Below, piece after piece: positions 8,643-16,570 of a DNA stretch of 64,000 bases. The stretch lies in assembly GCF_015477605.1 (NCBI RefSeq), contig NZ_JADLQX010000019.1, positions 62,001 to 126,000 on the forward strand. Reading direction: 5' to 3'. The notes beneath the pieces are model-generated. The model was given only the letters and a program-made list of their open reading frames with translations, searched no databases and was not told the DNA's origin. The first letter of the stretch is position 1, and the number at the start of each line of letters is the position of its first letter. Source of the DNA: Nocardia amamiensis (GTDB lineage Bacteria; Actinomycetota; Actinomycetes; Mycobacteriales; Mycobacteriaceae). The position numbers were made by a program, and so were the translations under genes.

Positions 8643-9311
8643 ATGGCCAATCTGATCGACCCGCGCGCCGGCCTGTCCGGCATCGCACCGCAGAGCCCGC
8701 AGGCGCGCTATATCCTGCCGTCGTTCATCGAGCACTCGAGCTTCGGCGTCAAGGAGTCCAACCCGTACAACAAGCTGTTCGAGGAGCGCATCATCTTCCT
8801 CGGCGTGCAGGTGGACGACGCCTCGGCGAACGACATCATGGCGCAGCTGCTGGTGCTCGAGTCGCTGGACCCCGACCGCGACATCACCATGTACATCAAC
8901 TCGCCCGGTGGCTCGTTCACCTCGCTGATGGCCATCTACGACACCATGCAGTACGTGCGCGCCGACGTCGCCACCGTATGCCTGGGCCAGGCCGCCTCCG
9001 CCGCGGCCGTGCTGCTGGCCGCGGGCACCCCTGGCAAGCGCGCCTGCCTGCCCAACGCCCGCGTGCTCATCCACCAGCCGTCGCTGGAGGGCGGTATCCA
9101 GGGACAGGTGTCGGACCTGGAGATCCAGGCCGCCGAGATCGAGCGGATGCGCCGCCTGATGGAGACCACGCTGGCGCGGCACACCGGCAAGGACGCCGAC
9201 ACCATCCGCAAGGACACCGACCGCGACAAGATCCTGACGGCCGAGGAGGCCAAGGAGTACGGGATCATCGATACGGTGTTCGACTACCGCAAGCTCAGCG
9301 CGCAGAAGTGA
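8643..9311 (+). CDS. clpP2: ATP-dependent Clp protease proteolytic subunit 2
   Basis: Second subunit of the mixed ClpP1P2 peptidase, 222 residues. Ser119 in Gln-Ala-Ala-Ser-Ala, His144 in Leu-Ile-His-Gln-Pro and Asp195 in Asp-Arg-Asp-Lys-Ile form the triad. The longer N-terminus compared with ClpP1 (about 20 extra residues before the Tyr-Asn-Lys-Leu-Phe-Glu-Glu-Arg segment) is expected for this subunit and is probably cut off during activation. The ATG is preceded by GGAG at a spacing of 6 nt; a TTG four codons upstream has no proper site. The gene lies 70 bp after clpP1, and both are likely on one transcript. Confidence 0.96.
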   Translation: MANLIDPRAGLSGIAPQSPQARYILPSFIEHSSFGVKESNPYNKLFEERIIFLGVQVDDASANDIMAQLLVLESLDPDRDITMYINSPGGSFTSLMAIYDTMQYVRADVATVCLGQAASAAAVLLAAGTPGKRACLPNARVLIHQPSLEGGIQGQVSDLEIQAAEIERMRRLMETTLARHTGKDADTIRKDTDRDKILTAEEAKEYGIIDTVFDYRKLSAQK

Positions 9312-9740
9312 CGCACATTCGGGTAGTTTTCGGGTAGAACCCCGAAGGGGCGAATCGCCGATCCCGGCGGCGCTTCGCTCGAAAGACGCTCTTACAACAG
9401 GGAATTCCGGCCGGGAGGTATGTCGAAGGCATGCTGCCCGGCCGGACCGCTTCCCCGTCGCCGGCGATTCGGACGATTTCGTTCGGACCCCGGCGTCGCG
9501 CGGCGGTCGGTCGGAGGTCACGGTGGCCACCGTGTGCGCAACCCGCGCGAGGAAACATGCGCGAGTTGTCGACCTCCATCCCGCACACCGGGTACGGTCA
9601 ACCTAGGGACCTTTGCTCCCGGTTGCGGGCACTGTCCACCAGCTCCGAAACAGTCGATGCGTTTGCGGCTGCGAAAGCGGTGGACAGCTGGCAACCTGGA
9701 CGGACGGTTGCACGCGGACAAGGAAGTAGGGACCCACGAG
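9312..9740 (+). promoter_or_regulatory. clpP2-clpX intergenic region and clpX leader
   Basis: This 429-bp stretch has no convincing gene. Two hairpins are visible: TTCGGG/CCCGAA at 9329-9346, just after clpP2 and possibly a weak terminator, and CAACC-TA-GGGA paired with TCCC-GGTTG at 9599-9625, about 115 bp before clpX. The second may lie in the clpX 5' leader. I looked for a ClgR-type inverted repeat and found none that fits well. Confidence 0.45.
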
Positions 9741-11021
9741 ATGGCGCGCATCGGAGATGGCGGCGATCTGCTGAAGTGCTCGTTCTGTGGAAAGAGCCAG
9801 AAGCAGGTCAAGAAGCTCATTGCGGGACCAGGGGTGTACATCTGCGACGAGTGCATCGATCTCTGCAACGAGATCATCGAGGAGGAGCTCGCCGAATCCA
9901 GCGAGGTCAAGCTCGATGAGTTGCCCAAGCCCGCCGAGATCCGGGACTTCCTGGAGAACTACGTCATCGGGCAGGACACCGCCAAGCGCACCCTCGCGGT
10001 GGCCGTCTACAACCATTACAAGCGCATCCAGGCCGGTGACAAAGGTCGCGACAGCCGCGGCGAGACCGTCGAGCTGGCCAAGTCGAACATCCTGATGCTC
10101 GGCCCCACCGGCTGCGGCAAGACCTATCTGGCCCAAACGCTGGCGAAGATGCTGAACGTGCCGTTCGCCATCGCCGACGCCACCGCGCTCACCGAGGCCG
10201 GATACGTCGGCGAGGACGTGGAGAACATCCTGCTGAAGCTGATCCAGGCGGCGGACTACGACGTCAAGCGCGCCGAGACCGGCATCATCTACATCGACGA
10301 GGTCGACAAGATCGCGCGCAAGAGCGAGAATCCGTCGATCACCCGCGACGTGTCCGGCGAGGGTGTGCAGCAGGCGCTGCTGAAGATCCTGGAGGGCACC
10401 CAGGCGAGCGTGCCGCCGCAGGGCGGGCGCAAGCACCCGCACCAGGAGTTCATCCAGATCGACACCACCAACGTGCTGTTCATCGTGGCGGGCGCGTTCG
10501 CGGGCCTGGAGAAGATCATCTCCGACCGCACCGGCCACCGGGGCATCGGCTTCGGCGCCGAGGTCAGGTCCAAGGCCGAGATCGACACCACCGACCACTT
10601 CGCCGAAGTGATGCCGGAGGACCTGATCAAGTTCGGTCTGATCCCCGAGTTCATCGGCCGTCTGCCGGTGGTCGCCTCGGTGACCAACCTGGACAAGGAA
10701 TCGCTGGTCAAGATCCTTTCCGAGCCGAAGAACGCGCTGGTCAAGCAGTACGTCCGGTTATTCGAGATGGACGGGGTCGACCTCGAGTTCACCGACGACG
10801 CGCTGGAGGCCGTCGCCGACCAGGCCATCCTGCGCGGCACTGGTGCGCGTGGTCTGCGGGCGATCATGGAGGAAGTCCTGCAGCCCGCGATGTACGACAT
10901 TCCCAGCCGCGACGACGTCGCCAAGGTGGTCGTCAACGCGGACACCGTCAACGACAACGTGCTGCCCACCATCGTCCCGCGCAAGGCGCAGCGGCCGGAG
11001 CGCCGGGAGAAGTCGGCATAA
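9741..11021 (+). CDS. clpX: ATP-dependent unfoldase ClpX
   Basis: Hexameric AAA+ unfoldase that delivers substrates to ClpP1P2. The 426-residue product has the N-terminal zinc-binding domain with Cys13, Cys16, Cys35 and Cys38, the Walker A loop Gly-Pro-Thr-Gly-Cys-Gly-Lys-Thr at 121-128, the pore loop Gly-Tyr-Val-Gly at 154-157, and Walker B Ile-Ile-Tyr-Ile-Asp-Glu ending at 187. Length and order match mycobacterial ClpX. The start follows AAGTAGGGA. An open frame extends more than 300 bp upstream, but it is not conserved-looking and lacks the family's N-terminus, so the ATG at 9741 is the right start. Confidence 0.97.
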   Translation: MARIGDGGDLLKCSFCGKSQKQVKKLIAGPGVYICDECIDLCNEIIEEELAESSEVKLDELPKPAEIRDFLENYVIGQDTAKRTLAVAVYNHYKRIQAGDKGRDSRGETVELAKSNILMLGPTGCGKTYLAQTLAKMLNVPFAIADATALTEAGYVGEDVENILLKLIQAADYDVKRAETGIIYIDEVDKIARKSENPSITRDVSGEGVQQALLKILEGTQASVPPQGGRKHPHQEFIQIDTTNVLFIVAGAFAGLEKIISDRTGHRGIGFGAEVRSKAEIDTTDHFAEVMPEDLIKFGLIPEFIGRLPVVASVTNLDKESLVKILSEPKNALVKQYVRLFEMDGVDLEFTDDALEAVADQAILRGTGARGLRAIMEEVLQPAMYDIPSRDDVAKVVVNADTVNDNVLPTIVPRKAQRPERREKSA

Positions 11022-11167
11022 TTCCGCGTGTGGCGGCTCGGCCGGTTGGGTACTCCTCTGTGAGGGTTGAGCAAACAGCCTAGTTCCGACGGGTGTGTCG
11101 TCCGGAGCGAATCGTTACCGCGGGCGTCATTCTCGAGATCCCCGCGGACGGCTGGACCGAGGTCCTC

Positions 11168-11575
11168 ATGTCGACAGCTTTCGCCACTCCTCCGTTTTTC
11201 GTTACCGACGCCCGCAAAGCCGACCATCCGGCCGAGCGGCTGCAAACTTCCGTTACTTCCCCGAGCGACCAGGTCACACTGTGCGCCGTCGCGGGCGAGG
11301 TCGACCACTACACCGCCGACGTGCTCCGCCGCCAACTGATCGGAGCACTGGGCACGGCGGCACCGCTGGTAGTCGTCGATCTATCCAAAGTCACGTTCTT
11401 CGGCATCGCCGGGCTACGGGTGCTGATCGAGGCACGATCCCGGCTAGGAACCGACCAGCGCCTACGCTTGGTCACCGGACCGCGGTGCGTAGACCGGCTG
11501 CTCGAGGTCGCCGCCGACGTCGCCTCCTTCGAGACCATGGCGAGTCTCGCTCATGCCGTGCTGGACGCCGCCTGA
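11168..11575 (+). CDS. STAS-domain protein lacking the phosphoacceptor serine
   Basis: A 135-residue single-domain protein of the anti-sigma-factor-antagonist type (RsbV/SpoIIAA fold, about residues 30-130). In that family a Ser in the Asp-Ser-Ser-Gly loop is phosphorylated by an anti-sigma kinase. Here the equivalent loop reads Phe-Phe-Gly-Ile-Ala-Gly-Leu-Arg-Val-Leu (residues 77-86), with no Ser or Thr at the usual position. It may therefore be a constitutively active antagonist, or may serve a different partner. The start ATG has AGG 5 nt upstream. No anti-sigma factor or sigma gene is adjacent, so it is an orphan. The family is clear; the partner is unknown. Confidence 0.85.
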   Translation: MSTAFATPPFFVTDARKADHPAERLQTSVTSPSDQVTLCAVAGEVDHYTADVLRRQLIGALGTAAPLVVVDLSKVTFFGIAGLRVLIEARSRLGTDQRLRLVTGPRCVDRLLEVAADVASFETMASLAHAVLDAA

Positions 11576-11603
11576 GGTCCGTGCCGGTCACTACGATCGG
11601 GGC

Positions 11604-11864
11604 ATGTTTGCCCATCGGCGTTTGGAGCGCAAGGTCGACGCGTTGCACTACAAGCTCGACCTGATCATGAACCATCTCGGCATTCAGCAGGCCGTCACCC
11701 CGCTCATTCCGTCACCGCTCGTTCCGAGCGGTGACGGGATGGCCGAGATCGACGCGCTTCTGATGCGGGGCAAGAAGATTCACGCGATCAAGCGATACCG
11801 CGAACTCACCGGGTGCGGTCTCAAAGAGGCCAAAGACGCGGTGGAACGGCGATATCCGTACTGA
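11604..11864 (+). CDS. Small protein with ribosomal L7/L12 C-terminal-like domain
   Basis: An 86-residue protein. The N-terminal half is a short amphipathic segment of coiled-coil character (residues 5-30). The C-terminal third, with Ile-Asp-Ala-Leu, Lys-Lys-Ile-His-Ala-Ile-Lys-Arg-Tyr-Arg, and Gly-Leu-Lys-Glu-Ala-Lys-Asp-Ala-Val-Glu, matches the pattern of the L7/L12 C-terminal domain, including the Leu-Lys-Glu-Ala-Lys core. It is too short and too different to be the stalk protein itself. Similar small proteins occur in actinobacteria, but I know no established function; binding of translation factors would be a guess. It lies 28 bp after the STAS gene and may share its transcript. Confidence 0.75.
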   Translation: MFAHRRLERKVDALHYKLDLIMNHLGIQQAVTPLIPSPLVPSGDGMAEIDALLMRGKKIHAIKRYRELTGCGLKEAKDAVERRYPY

Positions 11865-12047
11865 GTCCGACGCCGACGGCACCGCGTGCCGGTCTCTATG
11901 GGAGGCGCGACGCGCGGTGCCGTGCCGGAACGATCGGCACACTTTGCGGGGGCGGCTGGAGGAACTGCATGGTTGCGCGGTGGTCCGGTGCCGCCTCGGC
12001 ATTCGTAGACGCGAAGTGCCGCGTAACCGTTCGCGCAGCGGGATCTG

Positions 12048-12926
12048 CTATCGGTGCGCGCTGGGGACCAAACGGTCGTCGTTCTGCACGGCCACCGGCA
12101 GGTCGGGTTCCACGCCGACCTCCGCCGCGTATTCCGGAAGCGGTTCGGATCCGATGGGGTCCGGGAGATTTCGGACCTCTTCGGTGGCGATGCCGATCGC
12201 ACGGCCATAGCGTGCGCTGGCGGCATCGTGGATGAGCAGCGCGACGCCGATCATCACCGGCGCGACCCCGTGCACCGCCGCGTCGAACCACCGGCCCGCA
12301 CTCACGTACGGGTAGGTATTCAGGCCGACGGTGAGCGCCAGCAACGAGATCTCGGCTGCCGCGACCTGGGTGCGATTGTCCAGCACGCCCCACTCGGTGA
12401 CCTTGTTCGTGCCGATCATGATGATGATCAGCGACACGCTGATCATCGCCTCCAGCAGATAACTGAACCAGTACAGCGGGTCGGTCGGCCCGCCGGGCGC
12501 GATGTTCTGCTGGACGTTGACCGCCGACCACAGCATCCCCGCGGCGACCACGCCCGCGAGCGCGCCGAGCGACCACGAGCGGTGCCGGTACAGCGACGCC
12601 AGCCTGGCGTGCGGGCTGGACGCGCGCCGCTGCGCGGCAATGGCCTTGCGCGCCAAGAGGAGGTCCCTGATCTCGGCCTTCTCGATGGCCTCGGTGGTGT
12701 GCCGCGCCCGGTCGGATGCCGCTGACGCCGCCTCGGCCTGCTTCCAGCGCTGTTCCCGGTCCTGGGTCCGGATCCGTTCGGCCAGTTCGCGTTCGGCGTG
12801 CAGTTCCTCCTCCGACAGCGCGCCGGTCAGCGCCGGGTCGAACTGGTAGGCGAGGCGGCCCCTGGCCTTCTCGACCCGCCTCGCGAGCCGCGCGACGTCG
12901 TCGTCCAGGGGATGTTCGTCGAGCAT
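12048..12926 (-). CDS. Four-helix membrane protein with N-terminal coiled coil
   Basis: A 292-residue product. Residues 1-105 are highly charged and Ala/Glu/Arg-rich and look like a cytoplasmic coiled coil. Four hydrophobic helices follow at roughly 118-137, 150-172, 190-206 and 216-236, then a hydrophilic acidic tail. The layout resembles actinobacterial DUF2637 or plasmid-spread-type membrane proteins that occur near conjugation genes, but no transfer gene is nearby, so this is only a structural comparison. It is transcribed towards the L7/L12-like gene. The region at 12927-13131 upstream holds its promoter and no other gene that I can support. Confidence 0.72.
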   Translation of the reverse strand: MLDEHPLDDDVARLARRVEKARGRLAYQFDPALTGALSEEELHAERELAERIRTQDREQRWKQAEAASAASDRARHTTEAIEKAEIRDLLLARKAIAAQRRASSPHARLASLYRHRSWSLGALAGVVAAGMLWSAVNVQQNIAPGGPTDPLYWFSYLLEAMISVSLIIIMIGTNKVTEWGVLDNRTQVAAAEISLLALTVGLNTYPYVSAGRWFDAAVHGVAPVMIGVALLIHDAASARYGRAIGIATEEVRNLPDPIGSEPLPEYAAEVGVEPDLPVAVQNDDRLVPSAHR

Positions 12927-13131
12927 GCGGCTCCAAACGGTTGAGCGGAGGGGAACTCGAGAAACCGAAGACGCCGACTCGCCCTACCGGGTCACCGAAT
13001 GCGACACGGTAGCTCGACGACCGGCGTCAACACCTCCTATTCATAGTCCATTCCCGGCCGCAGCGACAGCCCGGAGCGGAAGCGGCGTCAGAAGGCCTGG
13101 TCGGACAGGGGATTCCGGCAGTGGCGAACCG

Positions 13132-13701
13132 TCACGCCCAAGGCACCCGGCACGAATCGGTGCTGAAGCCCTGTGCCGTGATGCCGAGCGCTGAATAGGA
13201 CCGAGCGCGCGAGTTTTCCAGCGCGATGTGATAGGTGAGTTCCACGACCCCGGCGCGCCCGAAGCGCCGCTCCAGATCGGCGACCTGCTCGTCGGTGACC
13301 GAGGTCGGTGTCGCGGTCATCGCGTCGGCGTAGGCGATGGCGGCGCGCTCGTCGTCGGAATACAGCGGCGAGGTGGCGTAATCGGCGATGTGTTCGAGCC
13401 GTTCGGTGTCCAGCTCGCCGAGGCGCATGAGCATGGCGCCGAAGTCGACGCACCACGAGCAGCCGATCGTCCACGCCGTGCGGTAGACCGCGATCTCGCG
13501 GATGACGGCGGGCAGGACCTTGCTGGCCTTGTCGACCATCGTCTCGTGGACGGCGTTCGCGACGAGCAGCTTGGGATGGTTGGCGGCGACGGCGAACGGC
13601 TCCGGCACTTCCCGGAAGCGGCGCTTGGCGAACCGGTACAGCAGCTTCGTCACCGGTCCGGCTTGTCGCGGGGTGACGGCGGCGATGCGGGTGGCGCCCA
13701 T
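13132..13701 (-). CDS. AhpD-like/carboxymuconolactone decarboxylase family protein
   Basis: A 189-residue all-helical protein of the alkylhydroperoxidase AhpD-like fold. The redox pair Cys81-Ser-Trp-Cys84 is present in the correct helix (Ile-Gly-Cys-Ser-Trp-Cys-Val-Asp-Phe), so a disulfide-based peroxidase or oxidoreductase activity is plausible. The histidine that AhpD enzymes carry four residues after the second cysteine is replaced by Gly88, so its proton relay would differ. It follows the ketosteroid-isomerase-like gene on the same strand after 98 bp, and the two may be cotranscribed. The physiological substrate is unknown. Confidence 0.85.
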   Translation of the reverse strand: MGATRIAAVTPRQAGPVTKLLYRFAKRRFREVPEPFAVAANHPKLLVANAVHETMVDKASKVLPAVIREIAVYRTAWTIGCSWCVDFGAMLMRLGELDTERLEHIADYATSPLYSDDERAAIAYADAMTATPTSVTDEQVADLERRFGRAGVVELTYHIALENSRARSYSALGITAQGFSTDSCRVPWA

Positions 13702-13799
13702 GTCGATCTCCTTCGATCAGCGGATATGGCTCCTACTTCTCGGACGAGAGACCGTGCCGGAATGTGATGGGGTCATGATGTGACCCGGCCCACGGTGGA

Positions 13800-14177
13800 C
13801 TACTCGGGCTCGACCCGCATGTCCTGCTGACTCCAGTAGGCACGCATCCCGGTGATCCGGCCTTCGTCGTCGAACTCCATCACGTCGATCGGCGAGACGG
13901 TGAAACGCTTCCCGCCGACCCTCGTGACGAGGGTGAACGGGAACGCGGCCTGGTTACCCGCGATCCTGATCTCCTCGGGCCGCAGTTCGGTCTCCCGATC
14001 CAACGCGGCGATCACCTCGTAGAACTCGCGGATGGCGGCGTGTCCCTGCCGGGCGGGGGTGCCGACCGGGTCCTCCACGATCGCGTCGGGTGCGTAGAGG
14101 TCGACGATGTCCTCGGTCGGGCCCGAGCCGACCAGCTTCACGTACCGCTCGACCACGTCGCGGATCTGTTTGGCCAC
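13800..14177 (-). CDS. Delta5-3-ketosteroid isomerase-like protein
   Basis: A 125-residue NTF2/SnoaL-fold protein. It aligns end to end with bacterial ketosteroid isomerases, and the three catalytic positions of that enzyme are all present: Tyr12 (in Arg-Tyr-Val), Asp36 (in Val-Glu-Asp-Pro-Val-Gly) and Asp98 (in Pro-Ile-Asp). The motif Ala-Ala-Ile-Arg-Glu-Phe-Tyr is also typical. A true isomerase would move a steroid double bond from C5-C6 to C4-C5, a step in sterol breakdown, which many Nocardia carry out. No other steroid gene is adjacent, so a related substrate is possible. The AraC-type gene lies 39 bp upstream on the same strand. Confidence 0.85.
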   Translation of the reverse strand: MAKQIRDVVERYVKLVGSGPTEDIVDLYAPDAIVEDPVGTPARQGHAAIREFYEVIAALDRETELRPEEIRIAGNQAAFPFTLVTRVGGKRFTVSPIDVMEFDDEGRITGMRAYWSQQDMRVEPE

Positions 14178-14216
14178 CGAACCTCCTACGAAGTGAAACG
14201 TGTTCTAATTTCTAGC

Positions 14217-15011
14217 CTAGCAAGTCCGCGCCCCTGGTTCGATCCCTCCGGCGTCATCCAGGACGACGATCCGGACGCCGGTGGCCAGAAGAGCGGTGGC
14301 GGACAGCCCGAACAGGGTGTGGAAGGCGTCGCTGAAATGGGAGGGGCTGGCGAACCCCGCGTCGATCGACGCGACGGTGAGGTTCTCGCCTTTGGCGATC
14401 GCCCGGCCGACGCCGAGCATCCTGGCCCAGAGCCGGTACCGCCGGAACGAGGTTCCCGCCTGTGCCGCGAAGAGATGCAGGAATCGGGACTCCGACAGGT
14501 GCGCCGCCGCGGCGAACCGTCCGGCGGTGAACTCGTGGGCAGGGTGCGCCAGCAGCGTCGCCATGGCGGCCGCGACGCGGTCGTCCAGGGGCGGATGAGG
14601 TGCCGAGCCGGCCAGATCCGCCAGCGATCGCGCGTCGGGCCTGGCACGGGCCGCCGCTGCCGCCAAGGCGGCCTCTTCTCGGTGATTCAGTCCGAAGTCG
14701 TTGTCCCACAGGGTCATCCGGTCGCGGCATGCGCGCGCTCCCGGTGATCCCGGATCGAGATAGCAGAACATCATGTTCTCGGCGCCCGCGATCACCCGGT
14801 GTACGCGGCGCGGTGGGATCAGCGCGCTGCGCACGGTGCGCGCGACGCCGTCCGCCTCCAGGGTGAACGGGGCGTCCACGCCGACAGCCAGGCAGTCCAC
14901 GGCGGTCGAATGGGCGTCCAGGCGCAGCGACGGTCCGCGATAGATCGCCTGCCCGGCCCATAGCCACAGCGCCGCGGGCGAGCTCGCTTGCGGTGGAGTG
15001 CTCGGCGTCAT
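14217..15011 (-). CDS. AraC-family transcriptional regulator
   Basis: A 264-residue regulator with a cupin-like sensing half (residues 1-140) and a C-terminal pair of helix-turn-helix motifs. The signature is visible as Phe-Ala-Ala-Ala-Ala-His-Leu-Ser-Glu-Ser-Arg-Phe-Leu-His-Leu-Phe, Gly-Thr-Ser-Phe-Arg-Arg-Tyr-Arg-Leu, and Ile-Asp-Ala-Gly-Phe-Ala-Ser-Pro-Ser-His-Phe-Ser-Asp-Ala-Phe. It is the first gene before the ketosteroid-isomerase-like gene, 39 bp away, and probably controls that operon. The frame stays open for several hundred bases upstream, but only the ATG at 15011 gives a normal family N-terminus; its ribosome binding site is weak. Confidence 0.88.
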   Translation of the reverse strand: MTPSTPPQASSPAALWLWAGQAIYRGPSLRLDAHSTAVDCLAVGVDAPFTLEADGVARTVRSALIPPRRVHRVIAGAENMMFCYLDPGSPGARACRDRMTLWDNDFGLNHREEAALAAAAARARPDARSLADLAGSAPHPPLDDRVAAAMATLLAHPAHEFTAGRFAAAAHLSESRFLHLFAAQAGTSFRRYRLWARMLGVGRAIAKGENLTVASIDAGFASPSHFSDAFHTLFGLSATALLATGVRIVVLDDAGGIEPGARTC

Positions 15012-15184
15012 CCGGCCATGCTGGCACGGACGTGCGCAGAGCGGCAGTTGTTCGGTTAGGCGATCGGCGGAGCCGACCGAGCCGGGTTTCGGGGGAGCGC
15101 CGTTGATCCCCCTCTGGTTCGCCGTTGAACCGCGACCCGCGCTAGGTATTGCTGCTGACTGTGTCGGGGAAGAGGTCGCCGTTG

Positions 15185-15817
15185 TTACTGAGCAGCCGCG
15201 GTCGCTTCGTCGGTGTAGTCGCCGTACCGCGGAGCGCCTGCGTTGCGGTAGGTGCTGATCACCACGCCGCTGCCGGTTACCCGAGAGTCGGTGAGCCGGA
15301 GTCCGGTGGGCTGGATATCGCTGGTGAACAGCCGTTTGCCGGTGCCGAGCAGCACCGGGAAGGTGAGCAGATACAGGGTGTCGAACAGGCCGTTTGCCAG
15401 CAGGGTGTGGGCCAGGTTGCCGCTGCCGTGCACCTGGAGTTCGCGGCCGGGATGCTGCTTCAGCGCGGTCACCTCGGCGACCAGGTCGCCGCGCAGTAAC
15501 TGCGTGCCCGCCCACTCGGCGCGCTCCAGGGTGGAGGTCGCGACGTACTTCGGCAGCGCGTTGAGCTTCGCGGCGACCGGATTGTCCGGGTCGGTGACCT
15601 TCGGCCAGTAGCCCGCGAAGATCTCGTAGGTGCGCCGTCCGAGCAGGAACGCGTCCACCCGCTCGAACACCTCGTCGACGAACGCGCCGAAATCCGCGTC
15701 GCCGAACGGCACCGACCACCCGCCGTGGGTGAATCCGCCACTGGTGTCCTCCTGCGGCCCACCGGGCGCCTGATAGACGCCGTCGACGGTGACGAACTGG
15801 GTCAGGGACAGCTCCAT
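15185..15817 (-). CDS. RibD C-terminal/dihydrofolate reductase-fold protein
   Basis: A 210-residue protein of the widespread DHFR-like reductase family (RibD C-terminal domain). Visible family features are Met-Glu-Leu-Ser-Leu-Thr-Gln-Phe-Val-Thr-Val-Asp-Gly at the N-terminus, Leu-Gly-Arg-Arg-Thr-Tyr near residue 60, the NADPH-loop Gly-Ser-Gly-Asn-Leu-Ala near 130, and Val-Leu-Leu-Gly-Thr-Gly-Lys-Arg-Leu-Phe near 155. It probably uses NADPH, but substrates of this subfamily are mostly unknown; it is not the essential folate enzyme. The ATG at 15817 follows AAAGGAA at 9 nt. It is a single gene, divergent from the mIHF gene. Confidence 0.86.
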   Translation of the reverse strand: MELSLTQFVTVDGVYQAPGGPQEDTSGGFTHGGWSVPFGDADFGAFVDEVFERVDAFLLGRRTYEIFAGYWPKVTDPDNPVAAKLNALPKYVATSTLERAEWAGTQLLRGDLVAEVTALKQHPGRELQVHGSGNLAHTLLANGLFDTLYLLTFPVLLGTGKRLFTSDIQPTGLRLTDSRVTGSGVVISTYRNAGAPRYGDYTDEATAAAQ

Positions 15818-16011
15818 GACGTGGTGTTCCTTTCGTCCGTTTCGCCCGCTGGGCACGGGCCGGTTACCCGTTCCGACGGCGTGGACCGGGGAAATTCATC
15901 GCTATTTCCGCTGCTCGTGCCCCGGTGTGTCGAGCTTGTGCGCCCGGTGCCGTGATGTTTACTCGGTCCGGTCAACCAGAGGTTCGAGTGACGAGTGGAA
16001 GCGGAGGAGAC

Positions 16012-16326
16012 ATGGCACTGCCTACCATGACCGCAGAGCAGCGCACCGAGGCGTTGGCCAAGGCGGCAGCGGTCCGCAAGGCACGCTCCGAACTGATCGG
16101 CAAGGTGAAGGCGGGCAAGGTTTCCGTCGCCGACCTGCTCAAGAAGGCCGACACCGACGAGCTGGTCAAGAAGACCAAGGTGGCCGCCGTGATCAAGGCC
16201 CTGCCCGGTGTCGGCCCGGTGAAAGCCGCGAAGCTGATGGACCAGGCGGAGATTCCGGAAGATCGCCGCATCGGCGGCCTGGGCGCGCGTCAGCGTGCGG
16301 CGCTGCTCGAGGCGCTGAAGGACTGA
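16012..16326 (+). CDS. mihF: Actinobacterial integration host factor (mIHF)
   Basis: A 104-residue nucleoid-associated protein. It starts Met-Ala-Leu-Pro-Thr and ends with the Arg-Arg-Ile-Gly-Gly-Leu-Gly-Ala-Arg-Gln-Arg-Ala-Ala-Leu-Leu signature of the actinobacterial IHF family. A helix-two-turn-helix DNA-contact segment is recognisable at Leu-Pro-Gly-Val-Gly-Pro-Val-Lys-Ala-Ala-Lys (residues 64-74). GGAGGAG lies directly before the ATG. In mycobacteria mihF sits next to gmk (guanylate kinase); here the gene stands alone between a DHFR-like gene and a membrane protein gene. It may be a second copy or a relocated one. The family is certain; whether it is the main cellular mIHF cannot be decided from this window. 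Confidence 0.93.
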   Translation: MALPTMTAEQRTEALAKAAAVRKARSELIGKVKAGKVSVADLLKKADTDELVKKTKVAAVIKALPGVGPVKAAKLMDQAEIPEDRRIGGLGARQRAALLEALKD

Positions 16327-16367
16327 CCGGCGGGAGACGCGCGGCGACCCGGCGTCCGCACCGGATC

Positions 16368-16394
16368 ACGCCCGTGGTGATCGCCCACGGGCGT
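16368..16394 (+). terminator. Terminator after the mIHF gene
   Basis: ACGCCCGTGG and CCACGGGCGT form a perfect 10-bp stem with a 7-nt loop, 41 bp after the stop codon. It lies between two converging genes and could act in both directions. Confidence 0.7.
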
Positions 16395-16410
16395 CCCGGA
16401 CTTGTGAGCG

Positions 16411-16508
16411 AGCGCCGGCGAGCGAACCGACAACAGCGCGCACTCGCGCAGGACGGAGCCGAGCGCCGGCGAGGCGCAGTCGTGGGCCAGCGCCGGCGAG
16501 CGAACCGA
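16411..16508. repeat. Three copies of a GC-rich intergenic repeat
   Basis: The core AGCGCCGGCGAG occurs at 16411, 16462 and 16489. In the first and third copies it is extended by CGAACCGA, identical over 20 bases. Cores with the same composition occur in other intergenic gaps of this window (near 62300 on the other strand). The array lies between converging genes and carries no open frame of interest. Confidence 0.6.
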
Positions 16509-16570
16509 ACGACACAACGCGCCCTCCCGCACGACGCCGGCCGGGCGCGGTCGTGCGTGCCGTGCGTCGG

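Noticed and set aside
9312..9740. ClgR-type operator before clpX
   Set aside because: TTTGCGGCTGCGAAA at about 9662 is partly symmetric, but it does not match the known CGC-N5-GCG arrangement well enough.
14217..15719. 500-residue reading of the AraC gene
   Set aside because: The frame is open through the neighbouring gene, but family length and N-terminus support the start at 15011.
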